Below, in pieces: positions 1-7,481 of a stretch of DNA of 34,000 nt; within the stretch, counting starts at the first letter, position 1, and every line of letters begins with the position of its first letter. A program made the translations under genes and the position numbers. This DNA is from Actinomycetes bacterium (GTDB lineage: Bacteria; Actinomycetota; Acidimicrobiia; Acidimicrobiales; JAMCPL01): contig JAJZWU010000023.1 in NCBI GenBank assembly GCA_021846515.1, forward strand, positions 1 to 34,000, written 5' to 3'. The notes under the pieces were generated by a model. That model searched no databases, was not told the origin of the DNA, and saw only the letters and a program-made list of their open reading frames with translations.

Positions 1-192
1 ACACTTAATTATATGAGCTATCCCCTCTTCGGTGGTTTTCAGCTCCTTACCATTCTTGTCGCGCCAGTATTCATCGCGGGGAGGACGATATGGTCCTTCT
101 AAGTGTTCTTCGGTTACTTGTTCTAAGGTCTTTACCGGGAAGTGGTAGTTCGGGTCGTTACTATCGGTCACCCAGCCGTTCTTTTCCTGCAC
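1..192 (-). CDS. Unknown protein, N-terminal 64 residues (partial)
   Basis: An open frame runs leftward from a GTG codon at 192 to the window edge without a stop. The encoded segment is hydrophilic and begins VQEKNGWVTDSNDPNYHF, followed by a Glu-rich stretch and a YRPPRDEYWRDKNGKE region. I do not recognise the family. An in-frame stop lies just upstream of the GTG. An extended -10 box sits exactly 6 nt before the GTG, the same geometry as several other genes here, which supports a leaderless start. It is divergent from the integrase and is presumably cargo of the same element. Confidence 0.5.
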   Translation of the reverse strand, partial: MQEKNGWVTDSNDPNYHFPVKTLEQVTEEHLEGPYRPPRDEYWRDKNGKELKTTEEGIAHIIKC

Positions 193-198
193 ACATCC

Positions 199-207
199 AT
201 TATATCA
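199..207 (-). promoter_or_regulatory. Extended -10 box of the partial gene at the left edge
   Basis: On the minus strand the sequence reads TGATATAAT followed by 6 nt and a GTG start. The TG one base upstream of a perfect TATAAT makes an extended -10, and the spacing puts +1 at or next to the start codon, so the mRNA should be leaderless. No convincing -35 was found. Confidence 0.55.
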
Positions 208-243
208 TCCGCAACCTCAATTAGGTCAACAAACGCCGGATGT

Positions 244-249
244 TATACT
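244..249 (+). promoter_or_regulatory. Possible -10 box of the integrase gene
   Basis: TATACT preceded by TGT (a TGn extended -10) lies 48 bp before the preferred ATG at 298. A start of transcription near 256 would give a leader of about 40 nt. The -35 region (TTAGGT at 221-226) is weak. No Shine-Dalgarno is obvious before the ATG. Confidence 0.35.
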
Positions 250-297
250 CGAACTGCTTACGGACTTCTGGCGGCCGTTGCAGATACCATCTATCAT

Positions 298-1527
298 ATG
301 TCTGTGACAGTGAAACGTGATCGTAAGCACTTCGGCACTATCCGACAGATGTCATCGGGTAGATTCCAGGTGCGCTTTACAGACACAGACGGTAAGCGCC
401 GACCCGCCCCCCGCACATTCCTCGACCGCAAACAGGCCGAGATATGGCTTGCACGCAAACGGGTCGAAATCGAGGACAGAATATGGAGCCCACCAAAGCC
501 AGATGACAAGACGGTAGTTGAGTGGGCTGAACGGTGGTTGGTGGGTGCTCATATTCGAGAGAGTACCAGACGAGGTTACCTGTGGTTGACGCGAATAGTA
601 ACTGAAAAATGGGGAGACACACCTGTCAGTGAGATCAAGAAAGCTGATTTGCAGGCTTGGCTTGGAGAGATGACAAGTCAGGGCAGATCCCGAGCAACTA
701 TACGACATATAGCGGGTACCATGAGACGCATCCTCACTTATGCCGTTGAAATAGGTGGACTTGAGTCAAATCCAGCAGAACGGCTGCATATTGCTTCCGC
801 TCGTCCATCTGAGGTAAAACCTCTCACTATTGCACAAATAGAGGATCTGGCTGAAGCCATCTCTCACTCCGACTTGCATGTTGGTGGAAATGGAGCCACA
901 TCCACGGGACGTGCCGAGCGTCCTGATCTGGCGCTGGCGGTAAAACTTGCAGCCTACTGTGGTTTGAGGGCAGGAGAGGTGTGGGGATTACGGCGTAGGG
1001 ACATACAACTCGAAAGTTCTGCCTTGATAATAGAGCAATCTGTAACAGCAGGTGTTACTGGCAAACTAGTAATTGGGCCTACGAAGAGTGGACGTGGGAG
1101 GAGAGTGCCGATACCGAGACAGATGATAAGTGAATTACAAAAGCATCTGAAACACGAGGTAAAGACAGATCCGGATGCATTGGTGTTCACGTCTAACGCT
1201 GGAACTCCAGTCAATCATGGAACTTTTTTCAAACGCTACTTTCGTCCTGCCCTTATTCGCGCCGGACTGTCACCTGAAACAAGGTTTCATGATCTGCGCC
1301 ATAGTTATGCCTCGTTACTGATCGCTGCCGGAGGTCACTCGAAGGCTATACAAGAGCGCTTGGGGCACAGCTCCATCACTGTCACTCTTAACACCTACGG
1401 CCATCTGTTTCCGAGTTTGGATGAAGCTCTTACTGAACGCCTGGAAAAGGCCATCGCAGGGCATAATCCAGATTTTGAGGGCACGATAAGGGCACAAATG
1501 AAGAGACGTGAAAAGAAAGAGGAGTAA
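298..1527 (+). CDS. Tyrosine recombinase/phage-type integrase
   Basis: A 409-residue site-specific recombinase of the phage-integrase family, which cuts and rejoins DNA through a phosphotyrosine link. The N-terminal part has an arm-binding-like segment (KHFGTIRQMSSGRFQVRF) and a SAM-like core-binding domain at about 65-160. The catalytic domain shows the full set: R224 (CGLRAGE), H331 and R334 (HDLRHSYAS), H357 (LGHSS) and Y367 (NTYGHLF), so it should be active. The frame is open upstream to 142, but the extra 52 residues look unlike integrase, so ATG 298 is preferred. It points at the 3' end of tRNA-Asp and is probably the integrase of the element at the left edge. Confidence 0.93.
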   Translation: MSVTVKRDRKHFGTIRQMSSGRFQVRFTDTDGKRRPAPRTFLDRKQAEIWLARKRVEIEDRIWSPPKPDDKTVVEWAERWLVGAHIRESTRRGYLWLTRIVTEKWGDTPVSEIKKADLQAWLGEMTSQGRSRATIRHIAGTMRRILTYAVEIGGLESNPAERLHIASARPSEVKPLTIAQIEDLAEAISHSDLHVGGNGATSTGRAERPDLALAVKLAAYCGLRAGEVWGLRRRDIQLESSALIIEQSVTAGVTGKLVIGPTKSGRGRRVPIPRQMISELQKHLKHEVKTDPDALVFTSNAGTPVNHGTFFKRYFRPALIRAGLSPETRFHDLRHSYASLLIAAGGHSKAIQERLGHSSITVTLNTYGHLFPSLDEALTERLEKAIAGHNPDFEGTIRAQMKRREKKEE

Positions 1528-1555
1528 ACACTAGGTCTGACCAGGGATTATTCAG

Positions 1556-1630
1556 CGGTCCTGACGGGATTTGAACCCGCGACCTTCGGCTTGACAGGCC
1601 GACGTGCACTCCAGGCTGCACTACAGGACC
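1556..1630 (-). tRNA. tRNA-Asp (GUC anticodon)
   Basis: Read on the minus strand, the gene folds as a standard cloverleaf. The 7-bp acceptor stem is GGTCCTG/CAGGACC, the D arm is GTGC...GCAC, and the anticodon stem TCGGC/GCCGA encloses loop CTGTCAA with anticodon GTC. The T arm is GCGGG-TTCAAAT-CCCGT. The discriminator base is G73, an identity element of tRNA-Asp. CCA is not encoded. A TGCTATACT box (1714-1722, minus strand) lies about 85 bp upstream and may be its promoter. The 3' end abuts the integrase gene. Confidence 0.95.
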
Positions 1631-1758
1631 ACGTACACCGAGGAATCTGACGGCACCCTTACGTATTTAATCGCAGTGTGACCAGCAGATAACCCTTTTG
1701 TGAACAGAAGCATAGTATAGCACAGTTTGCCCACTACGATTCCAACGCGTCAAGATCG

Positions 1759-2151
1759 TCAGCCGCTTTTCAAGTGTGAACTTACCCAGTTTGCCAACTC
1801 ATCGATCCCAATCTCCCCAGCGGCGACCCGTACCATAGTTACTACAATGTCATCTACCGATGTCGTAACCCAGATTCGGTTGTTTCGCGAAACGAACTCC
1901 CTCAATGTCGCGTATGCCGTTCTCTTGTTTCCATCGGGGAGCGGGTGGTTCCGGATTAGATCCAAAAGCAGGATCGCGGCTTTACGTTCAAACGTTGGAT
2001 AGAACTCCTAGTCTTCGAAGGATGCCTGTGGAGCAGCAAGGGCGGAGTCCGCCAAGCTCATCCCTATCCCGCTTGCCAGAGTTTTGGCATCAATGTCTAG
2101 AATATACTCTGCAATAGTGAGGTAGTCGGCAATGTCCAGATACTCTGTCAA
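1759..2151 (-). pseudogene. Doc-type Fic toxin, interrupted by an in-frame TAG
   Basis: Reading from TTG 2151, which overlaps the antitoxin stop codon, the frame encodes a typical Doc toxin of about 130 residues (kinase/AMPylase fold that acts on translation factors). The N-terminus TEYLDIADYLTIAEYILDID and the segment LADSALAAPQASFED are followed by TAG at codon 48 (2008-2010). The frame then resumes as EFYPTFERKAAI and the Fic/Doc motif HPLPDGNKRTA. The reading frame does not change, so this is a nonsense mutation and not a frameshift. The C-terminal fragment from an internal ATG (1965) keeps the motif but lacks the N-terminal helices. It is likely inactive unless the amber codon is suppressed or is a sequencing error. 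Confidence 0.85.
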
Positions 2152-2363
2152 AGCTGCGCTAGTCGTTCAAAGATTTCACGCTCGGAGCTGAAAAGCTCCT
2201 TCAGGCGTTCTTGGAATTCAGGATCCTTGCGTCGTGCCTCAATGTGCTCAACTATGGCTTGGCGAACCGACTCAGAGATCGAACGATTGTCGGCCTTGCT
2301 TACAACCTCCAGAGCTTCTGCCATTGGCCCAGGAAGTCGAATGGTGGTCGTATACGTATTCAT
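2148..2363 (-). CDS. Ribbon-helix-helix antitoxin of a Doc-type pair
   Basis: A 71-residue protein. The N-terminus (NTYTTTIRLPGPMAEALE) is a ribbon-helix-helix DNA-binding segment, and the acidic, helical C-terminus (KDPEFQERLKELFSSEREIFERL) is suited to wrap a toxin. The stop codon overlaps the TTG start of the downstream doc frame, so the two genes are translationally coupled, as in many toxin-antitoxin pairs. It should repress its own promoter. The antitoxin frame is intact although the toxin frame is broken. An extended -10 box 6 nt before the ATG and the lack of a Shine-Dalgarno indicate a leaderless transcript. Confidence 0.8.
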   Translation of the reverse strand: MNTYTTTIRLPGPMAEALEVVSKADNRSISESVRQAIVEHIEARRKDPEFQERLKELFSSEREIFERLAQL

Positions 2364-2369
2364 AATACC

Positions 2370-2378
2370 ATTATATCA
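2370..2378 (-). promoter_or_regulatory. Extended -10 box of the RHH antitoxin gene
   Basis: The minus strand reads TGATATAAT, then 6 nt, then ATG. The perfect TATAAT with TGn and the 6-nt spacing predict that transcription starts at the A of the start codon. No good -35 is seen at 17 bp. Confidence 0.6.
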
Positions 2379-2429
2379 AATAATCAACCCATTTGCAGCA
2401 TTGATTGCAACAACTTATACTACCACCTA

Positions 2430-2520
2430 CCCACCTGCTACACCCCGCTCACGCCGCCGCCAACCCACCTACCACGCCGCAACCACCCACGCCGTCAACC
2501 CACCTACTACGCCCCGCTCC
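2430..2520. repeat. Degenerate tandem repeat, about 35 bp x 2.6
   Basis: Units starting with CCCACCT recur at 2430, 2464 and 2499 (periods 34 and 35). Each continues with a TACnAC-like segment and GC-rich CACGCC blocks. It fills most of the gap between the antitoxin promoter and the next gene and has no coding character. Confidence 0.65.
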
Positions 2521-2526
2521 GTGAAA

Positions 2527-2535
2527 TGATATAAT
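2527..2535 (+). promoter_or_regulatory. Extended -10 box upstream of the 2566 gene
   Basis: TGATATAAT lies 30 bp before the ATG at 2566. Unlike the leaderless cases, this unit has a short leader and a clear Shine-Dalgarno (AAGGAG, 2555-2560). It probably drives the 140-residue ORF and possibly the downstream isocitrate dehydrogenase gene. Confidence 0.5.
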
Positions 2536-2565
2536 GATAATTAATTCGTGAGTTAAGGAGCATAT

Positions 2566-2988
2566 ATGACTTTACTTGATAACAGGTCAGACGTGGATAG
2601 GTATATCGATACCGCAATTACAGAGATCCGAGCCATGCCATCTCGGCTTGGGTTTGTGAGGAGACGAGTGGTCGGGATGGATGTATGGGTGGAGTGTCCA
2701 AACGGCATGAACCATGCCATCGATCAAGCAAGAGAGAGCACCTCCGGTACTCACTTACGTCTTGTGGCAGCACTGGAAGGGGCAGGGATACGCGGGACAT
2801 CTCGCAGTAACGAACATGCCGTGTTAAGGCTAAGATTTGTCGCCCGCCAGGATGATTCACATATAACAGATGAAGCCGTCTTTGAGTTGCTTGCCCGCCT
2901 TCCAATGCAGTTGCACTGGTCTGACCTCGTAAAGCTGGAAGAGTTCGATGGCGTACCGGCCTATGCACCACTTCCACCCCTGCAATAG
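2566..2988 (+). CDS. Hypothetical protein, 140 residues
   Basis: The ORF has a strong AAGGAG ribosome-binding site 5 nt before ATG and an extended -10 further upstream, so it is very likely expressed. The protein is soluble, mixed alpha/beta in character, with no signal peptide or membrane segment. An N-terminal helix (NRSDVDRYIDTAITEIRAM) precedes a basic turn (RLGFVRRRVV), and the C-terminus is proline-rich (VPAYAPLPPL). I do not recognise the family. It lies 75 bp upstream of the isocitrate dehydrogenase gene in the same orientation and may be cotranscribed with it. Confidence 0.7.
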   Translation: MTLLDNRSDVDRYIDTAITEIRAMPSRLGFVRRRVVGMDVWVECPNGMNHAIDQARESTSGTHLRLVAALEGAGIRGTSRSNEHAVLRLRFVARQDDSHITDEAVFELLARLPMQLHWSDLVKLEEFDGVPAYAPLPPLQ

Positions 2989-3063
2989 CCAATTGGACCC
3001 GAGCAGGAAACACGATCACCTCAATACGTCACACCCAAGATACAAAATAAGGAGATAAATAAT

Positions 3064-4521
3064 ATGAGCGATAAGAAAAGTAAGCCCATTCCGGTTACCG
3101 TTGCTTATGGAGACGGTATCGGCCCGGAAATTATGGATGCTACATTAAAGATTATTACAGCCGGTGGTGCAAACATTGACATAGACGAGATACAGATAGG
3201 AGAGGCAGTCTATGAGCGAGGCATAACGGCTGGAATCGAGCCGGGGGCATGGGAGTCGCTTCGCCGCAACAAGGTATTCCTGAAGGCGCCTATCACTACT
3301 CCCCAGGGTGGCGGATTCAAGAGCCTGAATGTGACCGTTCGCAAGGCATTCGGGCTTTTTGCCAATGTACGGCCGTGTCCTTCTTACTCTCCCTATGTTG
3401 CTACCAAGCATCCAGGTATGGATGTAGTAATAGTTCGCGAAAATGAGGAAGACCTCTACGGGGGAATAGAGCACCGTCAAACCGAAGATGTTATGCAATG
3501 CCTAAAGTTGATTACCCGTCCGGGAAGCGAACGGCTTATTCGCTATGCGTTTGAATACGCACGCCGTTACAACCGCTCAAAGGTTACCTGCTTGACCAAG
3601 GACAATATTATGAAGTTGACCGACGGATTATTTCATAAAGTATTTGAAGAGGTTGCCGAAGAGTACTCTGACATAGAATCAGAGCACTGGATCGTAGATA
3701 TTGGAGCCGCTAAATTGGCCGATACTCCGGAGGCCTTTGACGTAGTCGTATTGCCGAATCTTTACGGAGACATACTTTCCGATGTAGCTGCACAGATAGC
3801 GGGTTCGGTTGGATTGGCAGGCAGTGCAAACATAGGAGACGAGATTGCCATGTTCGAGGCCATTCATGGCTCAGCTCCCAGACGTGCCGGGCAGAACCTG
3901 GCTAATCCGTCCGGTCTGTTCTTGGGTGCTGTGCAGATGCTTGTACACATAGGCCAGGGCGACGTAGCTACCCGTGTGCATAATGCCTGGCTAAAAACCA
4001 TAGAAGATGGCATACATACTTACGATATATACAATCCATCAGTATCTACAGAGAAGGTGGGTACCTCTGAATTCGCTCAAGCAGTCATAGAACGGATTGG
4101 AGAGAGCCCGAATACATTGAAAGCAGTTGAGTATCCATCGCATACAGAGCCTATTAAGATTGCGCTAGCAGAGAGGCCGAGGGCACACAAGGAGCTTGTG
4201 GGTATTGACGTATTTGTGGAGTCTACTCAAGCTGTAGAGGAGATAGCCAAGGTGCTGGAGGCCAATGCCGGACCAGATCTTCAGCTTGTGATGATTACAA
4301 ATAGAGGGCAAAACGTCTATCCGGGTGGCGTACCAGAAACATTTTGCGTGGATCATTGGCGTTGTCGCTTCCAGGCAATTACGGCCGGAGACCAGGTCCC
4401 CTATGAACAGGTTATATCATTGCTGGGAAGGCTTGCTGCAGCAGGAATGCCCTTTGTAAAGACTGAAGGATTGTTCACCTTTGACGGTAAACCAGGATTC
4501 TCTCTCGGCCAGGGACAGTAG
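3064..4521 (+). CDS. icd: Isocitrate dehydrogenase, long form with C-terminal extension
   Basis: This 485-residue enzyme of the isocitrate/isopropylmalate dehydrogenase family oxidatively decarboxylates isocitrate to 2-oxoglutarate in the TCA cycle. Visible motifs are YGDGIGPEI near the N-terminus, the substrate loop SLNVTVRK, VIVRENEEDLYGGIEH, the metal-binding NLYGDILSDVAAQIAGSVG, and the cofactor loop IHGSAPRRAGQNLANP. R273 and R274 stand where NADP enzymes have Lys/Tyr and NAD enzymes have Asp/Ile, which favours NADP by charge; this is an inference. About 140 C-terminal residues resemble the extra domain of the Thermus/Rickettsia-type enzymes. An AAGGAG site precedes the ATG. Confidence 0.93.
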   Translation: MSDKKSKPIPVTVAYGDGIGPEIMDATLKIITAGGANIDIDEIQIGEAVYERGITAGIEPGAWESLRRNKVFLKAPITTPQGGGFKSLNVTVRKAFGLFANVRPCPSYSPYVATKHPGMDVVIVRENEEDLYGGIEHRQTEDVMQCLKLITRPGSERLIRYAFEYARRYNRSKVTCLTKDNIMKLTDGLFHKVFEEVAEEYSDIESEHWIVDIGAAKLADTPEAFDVVVLPNLYGDILSDVAAQIAGSVGLAGSANIGDEIAMFEAIHGSAPRRAGQNLANPSGLFLGAVQMLVHIGQGDVATRVHNAWLKTIEDGIHTYDIYNPSVSTEKVGTSEFAQAVIERIGESPNTLKAVEYPSHTEPIKIALAERPRAHKELVGIDVFVESTQAVEEIAKVLEANAGPDLQLVMITNRGQNVYPGGVPETFCVDHWRCRFQAITAGDQVPYEQVISLLGRLAAAGMPFVKTEGLFTFDGKPGFSLGQGQ

Positions 4522-4556
4522 GGCGGGCGATCTCAGCGGTGCCGGCAACATGCGAG

Positions 4557-4691
4557 ATGCGAGCCACAGTTGTATATGAAAAAGAGTTGGCAGACGGCCG
4601 GTGGAGCTGGCTTACTGTATGTTTCGCCAGGCAGGTCGTGAATGGATATGACAACGAGCCGGTGGAGCTTTACGTAGGACCTTACATATAA
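4557..4691 (+). CDS. Small ORF (44 residues) coupled to purK
   Basis: A short frame from ATG 4557 (or in-frame GTG 4539, 50 residues) ends at TAA 4689-4691. The last A of the stop is the first base of the purK ATG, giving the overlap TAATG, a common arrangement for translational coupling. The peptide contains VVYEKELADGRW, LTVCFARQVV and EPVELYVGPYI and is neither highly charged nor low-complexity. I do not recognise it. The Shine-Dalgarno is weak. It could be a real small protein or a leader that carries ribosomes into purK. Confidence 0.45.
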   Translation: MRATVVYEKELADGRWSWLTVCFARQVVNGYDNEPVELYVGPYI

Positions 4692-6112
4692 TGGCCGAAT
4701 CAAACGCCATTGGTAACTACGGGGTGTTGCAAGATCAAGTGACTGCATCCAGGCACTTCTACAATGCCAGAGTCGCAATGGTTGGTGCCGGCCAACTCGC
4801 TCGGATGACCCATCAGGCGGCTGTAGACCTCGACATCGAGTTACTGGTACTTGCCGCTTCTGCAAATGACAGTGCGGTATTGGGCGGTGCCGGTTACGTA
4901 TTGGGAGTGTCCGGCAATTTAGCTGACCTGGAAACGATAGCATCGGGAGCAGATGTAGTAACTTTTGATCACGAACTTATATCTCCCTCCAATCTGGTAG
5001 CCATGCAAGAGCTGAAATATAATCTTCAGCCCCGCCCTTCGGCGTTGTATCTGGCTCAAGACAAACTGGAGGCACGCCGGTCGTTATCGGCCAGAGGTTT
5101 TCCCTGTCCTGCTTTCATCCCGGTCGGATCCACCGATGAGGTAGTGGGCTTTGCGGAAAAATACGGCTGGCCGGTAGTACTGAAGGCTCGACATGGTGGT
5201 TACGATGGCCGGGGGGTACGTGTGGTGCATTCTGCCGATGAACTTAACTTGGCCGGTATTCCGGAAGGTATATCGCAGCCGGCGGATGTCGATTTCTCAG
5301 ATCGTACAAAGAGGTATAGAGAGAGCAGTACGGATGGTAAAACAAATATACATACAGAGAGTAACGCAGATAGTCATGCAGAAGGACATCTAGATGGTTA
5401 CAGATATAGTCATGCAGAAGGACATCCAGATGACTACAGAGATGGTGATACAAAAGGATATGCAGGTGGCGACCAAGCCATATACGTCAACGAGCCAGCT
5501 TATATCGTAGAGGAGTATATAGACATCTCGGTTGAGCTGTCGATTATCGTCGCCAGAAGTCCAAGTGGTGAGGTTGCGGTGTATCCTCCCGTGCAGACTA
5601 CCCAGAGTGACGGTATATGCAGGTACCTGGTAATGCCGGCGCCACTTCCTGAGCGGCTGTCTAAGCAGGCGTGTGAATTGGCCAAGTCCATCATTGTAGA
5701 GATCGGCGCAACGGGGATAGTGGCTGTCGAGATGTTTGTAACCAGTGAAGGCAGGCTTCTGGTAAACGAACTGGCATTGCGCCCGCACAATTCAGGTCAC
5801 GCCACCATAGAGGCATCCATGACCTCCCAGTTTCACCAGCATTTGCGTGCTATCCTCGATTGGCCGCTGGGTAGTACTGATATGCGTGTCCCGGCTGCAG
5901 CTATGGTCAATTTGATAGGTGGTGATAATTGTGCCGGCAGCTTGTCAGCCGTGCGAGCGGCCTTGGCCATCCCGAATATAAATATTCATTTGTATGGCAA
6001 GGATCTGCGTCCTAGAAGAAAATTGGGGCATATTACAGCAACTGCATCCAGCGTAGAGGAGGCACTGCAGAGCGCATTTCGTGCAGCAAGTTGTTTTGGT
6101 GTAGCAGCGTGA
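4691..6112 (+). CDS. purK: N5-carboxyaminoimidazole ribonucleotide synthase (PurK), with a repeat insertion
   Basis: An ATP-grasp enzyme that converts AIR, ATP and bicarbonate to N5-CAIR in purine synthesis. Features are the N-terminal VGAGQLARM, the ATP-grasp lysine region WPVVLKARHGGYDGRGVR (160-177) and the conserved NELALRPHNSGHATIEA. At 473 residues it is longer than the usual 360-400. The excess is a hydrophilic block at about 194-264 (Asp, Gly, His, Tyr and Arg rich, with SHAEGH repeated) inserted just after the GGYDGRGV loop. The first 28 residues also exceed the family norm, so a later start is possible. No purE is visible in the window. Confidence 0.9.
   Translation: MAESNAIGNYGVLQDQVTASRHFYNARVAMVGAGQLARMTHQAAVDLDIELLVLAASANDSAVLGGAGYVLGVSGNLADLETIASGADVVTFDHELISPSNLVAMQELKYNLQPRPSALYLAQDKLEARRSLSARGFPCPAFIPVGSTDEVVGFAEKYGWPVVLKARHGGYDGRGVRVVHSADELNLAGIPEGISQPADVDFSDRTKRYRESSTDGKTNIHTESNADSHAEGHLDGYRYSHAEGHPDDYRDGDTKGYAGGDQAIYVNEPAYIVEEYIDISVELSIIVARSPSGEVAVYPPVQTTQSDGICRYLVMPAPLPERLSKQACELAKSIIVEIGATGIVAVEMFVTSEGRLLVNELALRPHNSGHATIEASMTSQFHQHLRAILDWPLGSTDMRVPAAAMVNLIGGDNCAGSLSAVRAALAIPNINIHLYGKDLRPRRKLGHITATASSVEEALQSAFRAASCFGVAA
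5371..5442 (+). repeat. 36-bp tandem repeat inside purK
   Basis: Two adjacent 36-bp units beginning TAGTCATGCAGAAGGACATC (5371 and 5407) differ at four positions. The period is a multiple of three, so the reading frame is kept and the protein repeats SHAEGHxDxY. Flanking sequence looks like further, more diverged copies. Confidence 0.85.
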
Positions 6113-6136
6113 ATTACGGCATGCAGTTATATCGGG

Positions 6137-7294
6137 TTACACTCTGCTGAGAGCCGCTACTCGTTTCAGCCATAGATCAGGATTGTCCAGTTCTTCCAGG
6201 GAGGGCAGGTTTGCCGGCTCTTGCCATACCAGAGAGGTGATTTCATCGCCTCCCTTTAGCTGTAACTCTCTTATGAATGATGCCCCCTTTTCATATTGCA
6301 ATAGTTTAGCCTTTATGCCGAGCAACTCCTGAAAGAAGCGTACCAGTATGTTGCCACTTTTGCGCCTTTCCTTGAGCACCTTCGAAAATATCTTCGCTTC
6401 TTCATGAATATCTGTCGCGGCATCGTCCATTACAACGTCACCGTGACCCTCCAGAAGGCTCATTGCCGCCTGTAACTTTTTTATATCGTCCAACTGTTCG
6501 TCGCTGGCAAACAATGTCGCCAGACCCCCCTGCGAGAGTAGATCACTGCGAGAGGTGGCCGAAGAGGTAGCCCTCTTTATTGCAGCAGATAGTCTCTCCG
6601 GGTCTGGAACCACCATTGCCCCAAGCAGGTGATCGACAATTTCCAGAAGGTACGATCTCAGCCATGGGACGCCTTCAAGCTGGCAACGATGGGTAGTTTC
6701 ATGTAGTGCGATCCAGAGACCAAACGGATAGAGGTCGAACCCATGTCTTCTTTGAAGGGAGAGTATATTTGGCCCCACGTAATACACTGAGCCTGGAGCG
6801 TCCAATGTAGCTGATTCGGCTTCATATCCGTACCCCCCACCAAAAATATCGTATTGACCAAGTACACGGTAGGATAGCCACCCTACAGATATGCCCAACT
6901 CCATTCCCGTTATCCAGGACGAAGGTCTAAGGATTAAGTTGCTGGAGAAGATGCTACTATATATGCCCTCATGAGTGCTACTGCTGGCAAAGGCATGATC
7001 CAGAATAGATTGAAAGGTATGGAGATTTCGTTCTGACCACTGTTGGCGATCCAATACTTCAGCACATGGTACCCCCGTGGTGGACGGAACCAATCCGGTG
7101 TGCTCGACAACCAGTTCTTCGGCTCGTATGCTTATCTTGGAAAACATCTCTTCCAGATAGTCTTGTTCAGATATGCTTACAGGATGGAAGCCCTTTTCGC
7201 TCTTTGGCGATCCAAGTGGGCAACTTGCCGCCCATTTGGATACTCTGGTGGCAACATCCCATGATATAGGTGCTTTTGTGGGGTTTGAGCTCAT
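6137..7294 (-). CDS. Zinc-dependent metallopeptidase, DUF2342/F420-associated family
   Basis: A predicted soluble hydrolase of about 385 residues of the actinobacterial DUF2342 family, usually found next to tilS as it is here. The zinc site HETTH (LWIALHETTHRCQLEGVPW) and the downstream SLLEGHGDVVMD, with the probable third ligand Glu, are both present, as is the C-terminal KAKLLQYEKGASFIREL motif. The frame is open upstream to 7342, but ATG 7294 is preferred because GGCAGGAA precedes it and the protein then begins MSSNPTKAPISWDVA. Substrate and role are unknown. It is divergent from tilS. Confidence 0.85.
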   Translation of the reverse strand: MSSNPTKAPISWDVATRVSKWAASCPLGSPKSEKGFHPVSISEQDYLEEMFSKISIRAEELVVEHTGLVPSTTGVPCAEVLDRQQWSERNLHTFQSILDHAFASSSTHEGIYSSIFSSNLILRPSSWITGMELGISVGWLSYRVLGQYDIFGGGYGYEAESATLDAPGSVYYVGPNILSLQRRHGFDLYPFGLWIALHETTHRCQLEGVPWLRSYLLEIVDHLLGAMVVPDPERLSAAIKRATSSATSRSDLLSQGGLATLFASDEQLDDIKKLQAAMSLLEGHGDVVMDDAATDIHEEAKIFSKVLKERRKSGNILVRFFQELLGIKAKLLQYEKGASFIRELQLKGGDEITSLVWQEPANLPSLEELDNPDLWLKRVAALSRV

Positions 7295-7420
7295 GGCGTT
7301 CCTGCCTTTTTGGTCGTGGCGGTGACAACGTACTGACCGCAATATGAGGTTTGGGATGTAGTAGAGGAATACCCCCAGTTCTCGGTAGATGATGTTTGTA
7401 CGACTGTGCCGGTCATAAAG

Positions 7421-7476
7421 CCAGTCTACAGCTTTTTGCTAAGAATGTGATTCGTGGTGAAGCTACACTAGACTGG
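7421..7476. promoter_or_regulatory. Inverted repeat in the metallopeptidase-tilS divergent region
   Basis: CCAGTCTA (7421-7428) is matched by TAGACTGG (7469-7476). Just inside the arms, AGCT occurs on both sides. The 40-nt separation is long for a terminator hairpin, and the location just before the tilS start suggests an operator or structured leader. Function is unproven. Confidence 0.35.
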
Positions 7477-7481
7477 TCTAT

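Larger units (their letters stand above)
1..1556. mobile_element. Edge of an element integrated at the 3' end of tRNA-Asp
   Basis: The stretch left of the tRNA-Asp gene holds a tyrosine recombinase gene that runs toward the tRNA and ends 28 bp from its 3' end, plus the start of a divergent gene that leaves the window. Elements that integrate in tRNA genes typically abut the tRNA 3' end with the integrase next to the attachment site, and that geometry is seen here. The attachment core probably lies within the 3' half of the tRNA (about 1556-1600). The other end of the element and the second att copy would lie outside the window, so size and cargo are unknown. The tRNA is complete, as expected when the element restores the 3' end. 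Confidence 0.65.

Noticed and set aside
142-297. N-terminal extension of the integrase
   Set aside because: The 52 extra residues do not look like an integrase and contain the likely promoter; ATG 298 gives a normal start.
2430-2520. CRISPR-like array
   Set aside because: Units are degenerate with no conserved repeat and unique spacer pattern, and no cas gene is near.
4687-4692. TATAAT overlapping the purK ATG as a promoter
   Set aside because: It would start transcription after the start codon used, and the TAATG overlap explains the sequence; kept only as a coincidence unless purK starts further downstream.
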